Part shown: positions 1 to 6,750 of the stretch, in pieces
Position numbering within the stretch: position 1 is the first letter of the stretch
How the letters are laid out: each line of letters opens with the position of its first letter
Notes under the pieces: model-generated
What the model saw: only the letters and a program-made list of their open reading frames with translations
Databases searched by the model: none
Told to the model about the DNA's origin: nothing
Assembly: GCA_964528575.1 (NCBI GenBank)
Contig: CAZGTQ010000082.1
Coordinates: 1 to 9,941 of the forward strand
Length of the DNA stretch: 9,941 nucleotides
Reading direction: 5' to 3'
Source: CAZGTQ01 sp964528575
GTDB lineage: Bacteria > Planctomycetota > UBA1135 > GCA-002686595
Program-made: the position numbers and the translations under genes

Positions 1-138
1 CGCGACCAGCATGATGATCATCACGATCATCAGCTCGACCATCGTCGTGCCGGCGCGGGCCGGTGCGGGACGGAGGAGCGGCGCCAGGCCGCGCGGGGCA
101 CGGCCCTCGCGCGGATCGATGCGGTGGAGGGCGACCAT
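1..138 (-). CDS. Type IV pilin-like prepilin, N-terminal part only (gene runs off the left edge)
   Basis: Only the first 46 codons are visible. The ATG at 138 is the only ATG, GTG or TTG in this frame between here and about position 360, so the start is well supported, although no clear ribosome binding site precedes it. The protein begins with a basic, proline- and arginine-rich leader of about 30 residues ending in PARAG. The next residues are TTMVELMIVMIIMLVA. This matches the class III signal of type IV pilins and pseudopilins: cleavage by prepilin peptidase after Gly30, Glu at mature position 5, then an unbroken hydrophobic helix. It would be an inner-membrane protein assembled into a pilus or type II secretion pseudopilus. 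The leader is longer than is typical for type IVa pilins, and mature residue 1 is Thr rather than the usual Phe or Met. Without the C-terminal domain, pilin, pseudopilin and TadE-like proteins cannot be separated. It is transcribed divergently from the secreted protein at 425. Confidence 0.72.
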   Translation of the reverse strand, partial: MVALHRIDPREGRAPRGLAPLLRPAPARAGTTMVELMIVMIIMLVA

Positions 139-349
139 CGAAGATGCCGCACGAGCGATCGCGAGGTCGTCCGTGCCCCCTAGGACTTCCCCGCCGCCCG
201 TGTCGGCTCGTTTCTTGATCGGTGCCGGCCGCGATCGCTCCTTAGCGGAAGGGTGTAAATGCGGTGTCGTAGGGACGGCACCGCTGCCACCCGGTCGGGC
301 CGTTCCGCCCGGATCGAATCGCCTCCGGTGCCCGCGTCCGCTAGCCTTT

Positions 350-367
350 GGGGGCCGCGTGGCCCCC
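350..367. other. Strong GC hairpin in the divergent intergenic region
   Basis: GGGGGCC, loop GCGT, GGCCCCC: a perfect 7-bp stem with a 4-nt loop. It lies 58 nt upstream of the ATG at 425 and 212 nt upstream of the pilin-like start at 138. No T tract follows on either strand, so it is not a standard intrinsic terminator. It would sit in the 5' leader of the secreted protein's mRNA if transcription starts to its left. The remainder of 139-424 shows no gene and no convincing promoter. A TAAAT-like element at 256-260 has no partner at the expected -35 distance. Confidence 0.35.
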
Positions 368-424
368 GGCAGCCCACGCCCCAGGCCGCTTCCCCCGGCC
401 CATCCCCAACCCCTGGAACCGGAC

Positions 425-3400
425 ATGATTCGGCAATCTCGCTCCGTGCTCCTCGGCTCCGCGTTGGCCGGGACGGTAGTCGTCCTCGGCGCCGCTGCCC
501 CGAGTGCCTCCGCGCAGCTCCAGGTCGTGCTGAACGGAACCCAGATCGTCGCGATCCAGGTCGGATCGACGACGTACCCCGCGAGCGTGCTCTCCACCGG
601 CACCTCGGCGGGAGCGACGCTCAGCGGCTCGATCGGAGCGGCGGACGACCTCGATCTCGCCACCTATTTCGCCCGCAACGGCGGGATCCCGCCCGCGTGG
701 GACGTCACGTTCCCCGCCCCTGTGTCCTTCCAACCCGATCCGGGGCCCGAGCTCTTCGTGTTCGAGGCGGGCGGCAACGACCCGGTGCAGGTCGCCGCGA
801 TCCTCGCGGGAGGAGCGATCGGCCAGCCCGTGCCGCTCGGCGCCTGGACCGCGACGGGCCCCGGGTTGACCAACGGGGCCAACCAGGGGCAACAGGTCTA
901 CGGTGCGGTGCTCGACGTCGAGAGCCTGCTCGATCCGAGCGGCGCGCCGCTGGCGTTCGGGCAGCAGCTCGCGGGCGTGCGGCTCCTGTCGGACGCAATC
1001 GACGGCGCCGCGTTCCTTTTCCGCGTCCCGGCGCCGCTGCTTCCGGGGACGACGCTGCCGCGGATCGTGCTCTCGCCGCCGACGATCCCCGAGAACGACT
1101 TCGACCAGACCGTCGTCACGATCTCGGCCGAGCCGTGGAGCACCGGCCAACTGGCGCCGTCCGACTACCAGTTCACCTGGAGCATCGCCGGCGCGACCTA
1201 CGTGCAGGGTACGACGCCGAACGACCCGACCGTGCGGGTGACGTTCCCCGGCGACGATCCGCCGCTCGTCGAGCTGCTCGTCGCGCCGACGAGCGATCCG
1301 GGCCTCGTCGAGAAGGCGACGGCGGAGGTGGGGCTGGAGCTGCCGGTCGCGCCGCCGCACCTCGTCGTGCTGCACGGCGATCCGCGCGTGTGGCACACGA
1401 CGGAGCTGTGGTTCGACGGACCGCACGCGACGATGTTCGACGACGCGCCGAACCCGTTCCTCGACTACCGCTTCGAGCTGTCGCTGCAGCGGCCGGACGG
1501 AACGACGCAGCTCGTCCCCGGCTTCTTCGACGGCGACGGGCTCGGAGGCGGCGCGGGCAGCGTCTACAAAGTGCGCGTCCTTCCGGAGGTCGCGGGCACG
1601 TGGACGTGGACGGCGTCGTTCGTGAAGGGGACGAACGTCGCCGTCGTGCCGAGCCCGACCGAGAAGACGGCTTCCTTCCACGGGCTGACCGGCAAGTTCG
1701 ACATCGCTCCGCGCGACCCGAACGCGCCCGGGTTCCTGAAGTGGGGCCTGCTCGAGCGGACCGACGATCACTACAACAAGTTCCGCGACGGGCCTTGGTT
1801 CGTGAAGGCCGGTTGCGCCAGCCCCGAGAACTTCCTCGCGTTCAGCGGCTTCCTCGACGTCCAGAAGCAGCCGAACGGCAAGGGCATCGTCCACGAGTAC
1901 GAGCCGCACCTCGACGACTGGACGACCGCCGACCCGGTGATGCCGATCGCGAACACGCTCGAGTCGCGCGCGATCTTCGGCGTGTTCAACTACTTCGAGT
2001 CCGTCGGGATCAACTCGATCTACTTCATGCCGATGAACCTGGGCGGGGATGCCCAGGACACGACGCCGACCGTCGGCTACCAGAAGACGTCGTTCGACAA
2101 GACGCACTATCACGTCGGCCGGCTGCTGCAGTGGGAGGCGGTCTTCGAGCACGCGCAGCGCAAGGGCGTGATGCTCCACTTCGTGTTCGCCGAGACCGAG
2201 CCGGCGAACGAGAACTGGTTCGACGGCGGCGGTTTCGGCATCGAGCGCAAGCTCTACTACCGCGAGCTCGTCGCGCGTTTCGCGCACCATCCGGCGATCA
2301 AGTGGAACCTGAGCGAGGAGAACGACTTCCACGTCACGCTGCTCAAGCAGAAGGCGCAGTGGCTGCGTGCGATCGACCCGTGGGACCATCAGATCGCGGT
2401 CCACAACAGCCCGGACGACTACCAGATCTTCGACAGCCTGCTAGGCGACACGAACTTCGACTCCACGTCGATCCAATATCCGCCGTCGGACGGCGGCATG
2501 GTCGTCGAGACCATGCGCACCAACTCGAGCGCAGCCGGCCACCGCTGGTCGGTCGAGATGGACGAGAACATGCCCGGCGGCATCGGTCTCACCACGACGA
2601 ACGCGACGGAGCTGCGGCGCAAGACGCTCTACGACGTGTACTTCAGCGGCGGTCAGATCTCGTGGTTCCTCGGCGCGAACGACTTCGATGTCGAGGACTT
2701 CCGCTCGCGCGAGGAGATGTGGACGTACGCGCGTCACGCGAGCTCGCTCGTGCGCTCGATGCCGTTCCACGCGATGCAGCCGCTCGACCATTTCGTCGTC
2801 GGCGCGACCACGAACTTCGGAGGCGTCGAGGTGTTCGGCATCCCCGGCGAGCTGTACCTCGTGTACGTGCCGGACGCGAGCCAGCCGGGAAGCCTGTTCT
2901 TCGGCGACCAGACGCGCGCGTTCGTCCGCCAGTGGTTCGACCCGCGCACGGGCGAGCTGTTCCCGCCGGAGGAGCTCGTCGGCAGCGGTCACGTCCCCAT
3001 CGGCATTCCGCCGTCGGCCGGCAACTTCGACTGGGTGCTCGTCTACCAGCGGCTGAAGCTGTGGAGCCCGGACGACTCGGTGTCCGTCTCGTCGCCCGCG
3101 CCGGTGCAACTGATGATCGACGCTGGCGCGTTCCACGCCGGTCGCCCGTACTGGTTGCTCGGCTCGGCGAGCGGCACGACCCCGGGGATCGACGTCGGCT
3201 CCGGGCTGACGCTGCCGCTGCAGCCGGACGGCTACTTCCTGTACACGCTGGCGGCGCCGAACGCTCCGCCGCTGTCGGGCTCCATCGGACTGCTCGACGC
3301 CGCGGGGCGAGCGACCACCGTGTTCGAGCTCCCGCCGCCGGCGCAGATCCCACCGAACCTCGTCGGCCTGACGCTCCAGCACGCGTGGGTGACGGGCGAG

Positions 3401-3451
3401 AGCGCGGTGACGCTGACGAGCAATCCCTACCCGCTGCGCATCGATCCCTGA
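425..3451 (+). CDS. Secreted DUF5060 / glycoside-hydrolase-like protein with planctomycete C-terminal module
   Basis: A 1008-residue exported protein, probably a carbohydrate-active enzyme; the substrate is unknown. I start it at ATG 425 because a clean signal peptide follows: basic n-region, hydrophobic core, ASA-Q cleavage near residue 30. The open frame further upstream has no such signal, and the SD is weak. Domain order by eye: a beta-rich N-terminal region (about 31-205); an Ig/PKD-like domain (about 211-305); a DUF5060-type beta sandwich (about 317-430) with NPFLDYRF, PGFFDGDG and YKVRVLPEVAGTWTW; a TIM-barrel-like catalytic region (about 437-830); and a C-terminal beta module (about 897-1006). 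In the barrel, WNLSEEND at 627-634 resembles the acid/base strand of DUF4038 and GH5-like enzymes, with E631 or E632 as candidate catalytic residue. E711 in SVEMDE is a possible nucleophile. WFDPRTGE near 838 resembles the collagen-binding-like domain that often follows such barrels. The last module (AGRPYWLLGSASGTTPG, near 905) recurs on planctomycete exported proteins. It stands alone, with no transporter or sulfatase beside it. Confidence 0.85.
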   Translation: MIRQSRSVLLGSALAGTVVVLGAAAPSASAQLQVVLNGTQIVAIQVGSTTYPASVLSTGTSAGATLSGSIGAADDLDLATYFARNGGIPPAWDVTFPAPVSFQPDPGPELFVFEAGGNDPVQVAAILAGGAIGQPVPLGAWTATGPGLTNGANQGQQVYGAVLDVESLLDPSGAPLAFGQQLAGVRLLSDAIDGAAFLFRVPAPLLPGTTLPRIVLSPPTIPENDFDQTVVTISAEPWSTGQLAPSDYQFTWSIAGATYVQGTTPNDPTVRVTFPGDDPPLVELLVAPTSDPGLVEKATAEVGLELPVAPPHLVVLHGDPRVWHTTELWFDGPHATMFDDAPNPFLDYRFELSLQRPDGTTQLVPGFFDGDGLGGGAGSVYKVRVLPEVAGTWTWTASFVKGTNVAVVPSPTEKTASFHGLTGKFDIAPRDPNAPGFLKWGLLERTDDHYNKFRDGPWFVKAGCASPENFLAFSGFLDVQKQPNGKGIVHEYEPHLDDWTTADPVMPIANTLESRAIFGVFNYFESVGINSIYFMPMNLGGDAQDTTPTVGYQKTSFDKTHYHVGRLLQWEAVFEHAQRKGVMLHFVFAETEPANENWFDGGGFGIERKLYYRELVARFAHHPAIKWNLSEENDFHVTLLKQKAQWLRAIDPWDHQIAVHNSPDDYQIFDSLLGDTNFDSTSIQYPPSDGGMVVETMRTNSSAAGHRWSVEMDENMPGGIGLTTTNATELRRKTLYDVYFSGGQISWFLGANDFDVEDFRSREEMWTYARHASSLVRSMPFHAMQPLDHFVVGATTNFGGVEVFGIPGELYLVYVPDASQPGSLFFGDQTRAFVRQWFDPRTGELFPPEELVGSGHVPIGIPPSAGNFDWVLVYQRLKLWSPDDSVSVSSPAPVQLMIDAGAFHAGRPYWLLGSASGTTPGIDVGSGLTLPLQPDGYFLYTLAAPNAPPLSGSIGLLDAAGRATTVFELPPPAQIPPNLVGLTLQHAWVTGESAVTLTSNPYPLRIDP

Positions 3452-3466
3452 TCCGGCGCGGACGTG

Positions 3467-3502
3467 ACCGGCCGGGGCGGTGACCGTATCCTCCCGGCCG
3501 GT
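3467..3502. terminator. Inverted repeat between the secreted protein and the CPBP protease
   Basis: ACCGGCCGGG (3467-3476) and CCCGGCCGGT (3493-3502) form a perfect 10-bp stem around a 16-nt loop, which itself contains a short CGG-TGA-CCG repeat. It begins 15 nt after the stop of the secreted protein, so it could end that transcript, but no T tract follows. Its right arm touches the TTG proposed as the start of the next gene, and the SD-like AAGGAGG (3505-3511) follows directly. An effect on translation of the protease gene is therefore equally possible. Confidence 0.4.
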
Positions 3503-4221
3503 TGAAGGAGGCGCTCCGCATCCTCACGGACGTCGACAGGCGAGCGGCGTTCGCGCTCGTCTACACGGCGTTCACCCTGACGATCCTCGAATACGGCTTC
3601 TTCCCGCCGCGCGTCGAGGGCTACCTGCAGCGGCTCGATTTCGGAGCGTACGCGCGGCCCTCGCTCGCCGCCGGCGTGATTTGGTCCGCCGGAACGAGCT
3701 TCTTCCATCTCGTCGTCCCCGTGCTGATCGTGCTGCTCGTCCACCGCGAGCCGCTCGCGTCGATCGGCTTCCGGGCCGGCGGCTTCGTGCGCCACGTCGG
3801 CGTCTACCTCGCGCTGTTCGTCGTCGTGATGCTCCCGGTGATCGCGTTCGCGGCGAGCCAGCCGGCGTTCCAAGAGACGTATCCCTTCGTGCGCGCGGCG
3901 ACCGCGGACCTCGGCACGTTCGTGCGCTGGGAGCTGGCCTATCTCGCGCAGTTCGTCGCGCTCGAGGCGTTCTTCCGCGGCTACCTGCTCTTCACGCTCG
4001 AGCGCGCGATCGGCGGCCTCGCGATCTGGGTCATGGCCATCCCCTACTGCATGATCCACTTCCACAAGCCGCCGCTCGAGGCGCTCGCAGCGATCGTCGC
4101 CGGGCTCGCGCTCGGCGCGCTCGCGCTGCGCTACCGCTCGTGGTACGGCGGAGCGCTGCTGCACGGGCTGGTCGCGTTGACGATGGACGCGCTCTCGGCG
4201 CACCGCGCGGGCCTGTTCTAG
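3502..4221 (+). CDS. CPBP-family intramembrane protease (Abi / CAAX-protease-like)
   Basis: A 239-residue polytopic membrane protein with about six hydrophobic segments. It carries the conserved CPBP blocks in order: LEAFFRGYL (154-162), where the family usually has EExxxR; MIHFHKPPLE (184-193), matching the HFxKPxxE block; and GLALGALALRYRSW followed by LLHGL with H221. The family comprises membrane-embedded glutamic endopeptidases related to the CAAX protease Rce1. In bacteria the roles vary, including peptide processing, immunity and anchoring, and often are unknown. Here the first Glu of EExxxR is Leu (L154) and E155 is kept, as in a known EFFFRG-type subgroup, so activity is plausible but not certain. 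The start is uncertain: TTG 3502 is the first possible start after an in-frame TGA at 3481. However, an excellent SD (AAGGAGG) lies at 3505-3511, inside that reading, and points 8 nt ahead to an ATC at 3520. No ATG or GTG occurs before about 3676, which would cut off the first helix. It is the first gene of the protease set. Confidence 0.82.
   Translation: MKEALRILTDVDRRAAFALVYTAFTLTILEYGFFPPRVEGYLQRLDFGAYARPSLAAGVIWSAGTSFFHLVVPVLIVLLVHREPLASIGFRAGGFVRHVGVYLALFVVVMLPVIAFAASQPAFQETYPFVRAATADLGTFVRWELAYLAQFVALEAFFRGYLLFTLERAIGGLAIWVMAIPYCMIHFHKPPLEALAAIVAGLALGALALRYRSWYGGALLHGLVALTMDALSAHRAGLF
3505..3511 (+). promoter_or_regulatory. Misplaced strong SD sequence, AAGGAGG
   Basis: A full-strength SD match lies just downstream of the TTG at 3502 and 8 nt upstream of an in-frame ATC at 3520. 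No ATG, GTG or TTG sits at the right distance in any frame. If it is used, initiation would be at the rare codon AUC; otherwise it is a chance K-E codon pair (AAG GAG). Confidence 0.35.
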
Positions 4222-4249
4222 TCCGGGCCAGCGCCTTCTCTGGTAGCCT

Positions 4250-4264
4250 CGTCCGCGAAGGACG
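4250..4264 (+). promoter_or_regulatory. SD of the peptidase gene within a small hairpin
   Basis: CGTCC-GCGAA-GGACG is a 5-bp stem with a 5-nt loop. The AAGGA at 4258-4262, 7 nt upstream of the ATG at 4270, serves as the ribosome binding site and is partly inside the stem. This decides the start of the gene at 4270 and could modestly limit its translation. Confidence 0.4.
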
Positions 4265-4269
4265 GAACG

Positions 4270-5649
4270 ATGCTCGCCTGGATCACCATGCTGCCCCTGG
4301 TGGTCGTGCTCGGCACGGCCGACGACCGCGACAAGCTCGAGGAGCGCAAGCAGAAGGCGCTGTACGAGGCGGGCGAGCGCCACCTCGAGCTCGGGCTGTG
4401 GTGCCGCGACAAGAATCTCGTGCCGCAGGCGACGAGCGAGCTGCTGCTCGCGGTCGAGGTCTCGCAGGGCCGGCACCGCGGCGCGAACGTCGTGCTCTCG
4501 CTGATGCGGCGGTACGACGACGCGTTCTGGAAGAAGAAGCGCCCGCGGCCGTCGCGCTCGCGGATCACGAGCTACGAGATCAAGGCGAAGAAGGCGCAGC
4601 GCGAGGACCAGGAGGACCGGCTCGCCGTCGCGGAGTTCGCGCACGAGCGGGAGCTGCACGCCGAGGCGCTCGCGGAGTACGAGGAGATCCTGCGCGAGCT
4701 CGACGCCGCGCTCGTCTTCGACGACCGCGGGCGCATCGAGCTCGAGTTCGGCAGGGTGCCCAGCGAGGTCGCGTCGAAGATCCGCGAGCGCGCGATCACG
4801 ATCAACGACAAGCTCTACCTGCGCGACGAGTTCCTGGCACACCTGCCGGAGCTCGGCGCGATCCACGAGGTCGAGTCCGAGGCGCTGCGCGTGCGGACGG
4901 CGACGAGCGTGCAGGAAGCGGCCGAGCTCCATGCGCTCGGCGAGGCGCTCCTGCCGCACCTCGAGCAGGCGTTGGCCGGCCGCCCGACGCGCCGCATGAA
5001 CGTGTTCGTGTTCCCCGAGCGCGCGCTGTTCGAGACCTGGCTCGATGCCGCCGGTCTCGGCTCGCACAAGGTCGCAGCCGGCCTCGCCGACCGCGCCTCG
5101 TTCACCGCGGTCGTCGACGCGGGCGAACGCGACGCGGACGCGGTCCAGTCGATCTTCTTGCACGAGCTCACGCACCTGTTCGTGTTCGGCGTGACGCGCG
5201 GCGTGCTGCCGAGTTGGACGAGCGAGGGCCTCGCGGAGCTGTGGGGCGGCCAGGGCACGTTCGCGTGGGACGGCGAGACGCTGACGGTCGGCGGCATGCT
5301 GGCCGAGCACGAACGCGCGCTCCTGCGCGACCCCGACGGGCTCCTGCCGCTCGGCGAGCTGGTGGCGGGCGACGCGTTGGAGGCTCTGTCGGCCGAGGAT
5401 CCGCGCCGCGGCCCGTTGTTCTACGCGCAGTCGTGGGCGCTCGTGCGCTTCCTGCGCGACCACGCTTCGAAGGACGTGACGGAGAGGTTCGCGGGCTGGC
5501 TCGACTTCGTCACGGGCGCCGCGCTCGGCAGCTCCGACAACCTGCGCTCGCGCGACAGCAAGGCGGCGGACACGCTGTTCGACGAGCTCTTCGGGTCCGA
5601 CCTCGCGAAGATCGAGGCGCAGTTCCGCGCCTGGGCGGCGACGTTGTGA
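4270..5649 (+). CDS. HExxH gluzincin metallopeptidase (peptidase-MA / DUF1570-like), exported or anchored
   Basis: A 459-residue protein starting at ATG 4270 with an AAGGA SD 7 nt upstream. A short hydrophobic N-terminus (residues 2-16, MLAWITMLPLVVVLG) suggests an uncleaved anchor or signal peptide without a basic n-region. Residues about 20-180 are helical and charged, with TPR-like character and a stretch rich in K and R (FWKKKRPRP). The catalytic domain occupies roughly 230-459: HELTH (298-302) gives the zinc-binding HExxH, and SEGLAE (318-323) supplies the probable third ligand E319. A C-terminal YAQSWALVRFL segment is typical of peptidase-MA-like proteins, where it follows the third ligand. 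The family is zinc metallopeptidases, mostly uncharacterised, and frequent in planctomycetes and other large-genome bacteria. The substrate is unknown. It lies 48 nt after the CPBP protease and is translationally coupled to the next gene, so the three probably share a transcript. Confidence 0.82.
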   Translation: MLAWITMLPLVVVLGTADDRDKLEERKQKALYEAGERHLELGLWCRDKNLVPQATSELLLAVEVSQGRHRGANVVLSLMRRYDDAFWKKKRPRPSRSRITSYEIKAKKAQREDQEDRLAVAEFAHERELHAEALAEYEEILRELDAALVFDDRGRIELEFGRVPSEVASKIRERAITINDKLYLRDEFLAHLPELGAIHEVESEALRVRTATSVQEAAELHALGEALLPHLEQALAGRPTRRMNVFVFPERALFETWLDAAGLGSHKVAAGLADRASFTAVVDAGERDADAVQSIFLHELTHLFVFGVTRGVLPSWTSEGLAELWGGQGTFAWDGETLTVGGMLAEHERALLRDPDGLLPLGELVAGDALEALSAEDPRRGPLFYAQSWALVRFLRDHASKDVTERFAGWLDFVTGAALGSSDNLRSRDSKAADTLFDELFGSDLAKIEAQFRAWAATL

Positions 5650-6275
5650 AGGGGCGCGAGCGGAGCGTCGCGGCCGCGCTTGCCGCCGGGCTCGTGCTCG
5701 CGTGCGCCGTCGTCGCGCTCGCCGTGCGCGGCGGACGCTCCGGCGGCGCGGCGCTGCGACCGCGGGACGGCGGAGCGGAGCGGGAGGCCGCCGTCGCGGC
5801 ACGGCTCGCGAGGGCGGAATCCTCGCGCCGCTCGGTGGAGGCCGTGGCGGCCGTGGAGGCGCCAGCGGACGACGACGGCGCTCGCGCGTCGCTCCACCAC
5901 GGCGTCATCCTCGGTGCGTTCGAGTATCTCGCGTGCGAGCGGTGCAACCCGCGCGGCCTCCGGCCGGACGCGGAGGCGCTGGCGACGCTGATCCGCGCGC
6001 TCGACGAGCTGCGCGTGCGCATGAAGGACATCGAAGGCGAGGAGCTGGCTGTTCGCCGCGAAGGCCTGGCGCGGGAGGCGGAGCTGGCAATCGCGCAGGC
6101 ACCGGCGCGGGCGGAGCCGCGGGACGACCCGGGGGCGGCGACTCGCGCCGCGCTGCTCGAGCAGCAGAGGGTGCGGGTCGACGCCGCGCATGGCTCGCTC
6201 GTGCGTCTCGAAGAGCGGCGCGGCGCGCTGCTCGACGAGGCGAGCGCGGCGCTCGAGGCGGCGCTGGCGGAGTAG
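5646..6275 (+). CDS. Membrane-anchored coiled-coil protein of unknown function with a CxxC motif
   Basis: A 209-residue protein not recognised as any named family. Its GTG start overlaps the TGA of the peptidase gene (GTGA, 4 nt), a classic translational-coupling arrangement, which also fixes the start. After a basic n-terminus (KGRER), residues 8-27 form one hydrophobic segment. Because the hydrophobic stretch runs past C20, I favour a transmembrane anchor over a lipoprotein, although VLAC is a weak lipobox. Residues about 28-80 are Ala/Arg/Glu-rich and low in complexity. A more conserved-looking block follows, HHGVILGAFEYLACERCNPRG, with C97 and C100 spaced as CxxC, which could bind metal or form a disulfide. 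From about 105 to the end the protein is almost entirely Glu/Arg/Ala/Leu helix with coiled-coil spacing. As the last gene of the set it may be a partner, adaptor or substrate of the upstream peptidases; this is inference from position only. The opposite-strand gene ends 6 nt beyond its stop. Confidence 0.7.
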   Translation: MKGRERSVAAALAAGLVLACAVVALAVRGGRSGGAALRPRDGGAEREAAVAARLARAESSRRSVEAVAAVEAPADDDGARASLHHGVILGAFEYLACERCNPRGLRPDAEALATLIRALDELRVRMKDIEGEELAVRREGLAREAELAIAQAPARAEPRDDPGAATRAALLEQQRVRVDAAHGSLVRLEERRGALLDEASAALEAALAE

Positions 6276-6300
6276 CTGCGCTCACCCGAGCTCGCGCAGC
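6275..6300. terminator. Terminator-like hairpin between convergent genes
   Basis: GCTGCGC (6275-6281) and GCGCAGC (6294-6300) form a 7-bp stem with a 12-nt loop across the 3' ends of the two convergent genes, whose stops are only 6 nt apart. There is no T tract on either side, so it would be a weak or factor-assisted bidirectional terminator. Confidence 0.3.
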
Positions 6301-6650
6301 CCGGCGATCGCTCCGAGCGCGATCGCCGGCGCATACAGGGCGACGGTGAGCGCGAGGCCGACGGCGACGACCACGCGGCTCTCGCGCTCGCGCGTCATGT
6401 CGAGCCAGTCGCGCGCACACTCGTACGCAAGCCCGGCTCCGGCGAGCACCGCGGTGGGCAGCAGGAGGCGGTGCACGGTCGGATCGGCGGGCGGCGCGAA
6501 GAACGCGAGGACGAACCAGGCGCAGTGGCCGCCGACGAACAGCCCGAGGCCGACGAACCAGGCCGGCTCGCCGTCGCGCGCGTCGAGCCACGCGGCGACG
6601 ACGGCGAGGACGAGCAGCGTCGCGCTCCACAGCCAGGCCCACCACGGCAC
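6282..6650 (-). CDS. Small four-helix membrane protein, unknown function
   Basis: A 122-residue protein read from GTG 6650. Hydrophobic segments lie at about 4-21, 31-51, 62-80 and 92-116, separated by short charged loops (DARDGEP, PPADPTVHR, CARDWLDMTRERESR), so four transmembrane helices are likely. The two longer charged loops, after helix 1 and after helix 3, lie on the same face of the membrane. No known family signature or catalytic motif is visible. Codon use matches its neighbours. The SD is poor: the only purine-rich sequence, AAAGG, is about 14 nt upstream of the GTG. The gene is convergent with the coiled-coil protein gene and divergent from the small protein at 6751, sharing a 100-bp upstream region with it. 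Function is not inferable. Confidence 0.72.
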   Translation of the reverse strand: MPWWAWLWSATLLVLAVVAAWLDARDGEPAWFVGLGLFVGGHCAWFVLAFFAPPADPTVHRLLLPTAVLAGAGLAYECARDWLDMTRERESRVVVAVGLALTVALYAPAIALGAIAGLRELG

Positions 6651-6739
6651 GGCGGGGAGCTTACCTTTCGCTCTCGGCTCGTTCGCGCCCTACGCTGGGG
6701 CTCACTGCCGCGCCGGCCGCCGGGCCGCCCGCGCTGAAT

Positions 6740-6745
6740 GGAGGA
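6740..6745 (+). promoter_or_regulatory. SD of the small membrane protein gene
   Basis: GGAGGA, 5 nt upstream of ATG 6751, is one of the two best SD sites in the window. It decides the start: the open frame continues upstream with no start codon in this position and with non-protein-like composition. The 100-bp divergent region 6651-6750 holds only a weak -10-like TACGCT at 6691-6696. Confidence 0.7.
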
Positions 6746-6750
6746 ACTCG

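Noticed and set aside
11..424. In-frame N-terminal extension of the secreted protein from ATG 11
   Set aside because: The extension is Arg/Pro-rich and lacks protein-like features. A proper signal peptide begins at ATG 425, and the opposite strand encodes the pilin-like N-terminus.
341..2404. 687-codon open frame on the minus strand opposite the secreted protein
   Set aside because: Its composition is dominated by Arg, Val, Glu and His runs with no domains, as expected for the antisense of GC3-biased codons. The + strand frame has a signal peptide and recognisable domains.
3480..5645. Long + strand open frame upstream of, and in phase with, the coiled-coil protein
   Set aside because: It reads the protease genes out of frame and is Arg-rich without domains. 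Only the part from GTG 5646 looks like protein.
3427..5802. 791-codon open frame on the minus strand opposite the protease genes
   Set aside because: Low-complexity Arg/Glu/Ala shadow. The + strand carries HELTH, CPBP motifs and an SD-supported start.
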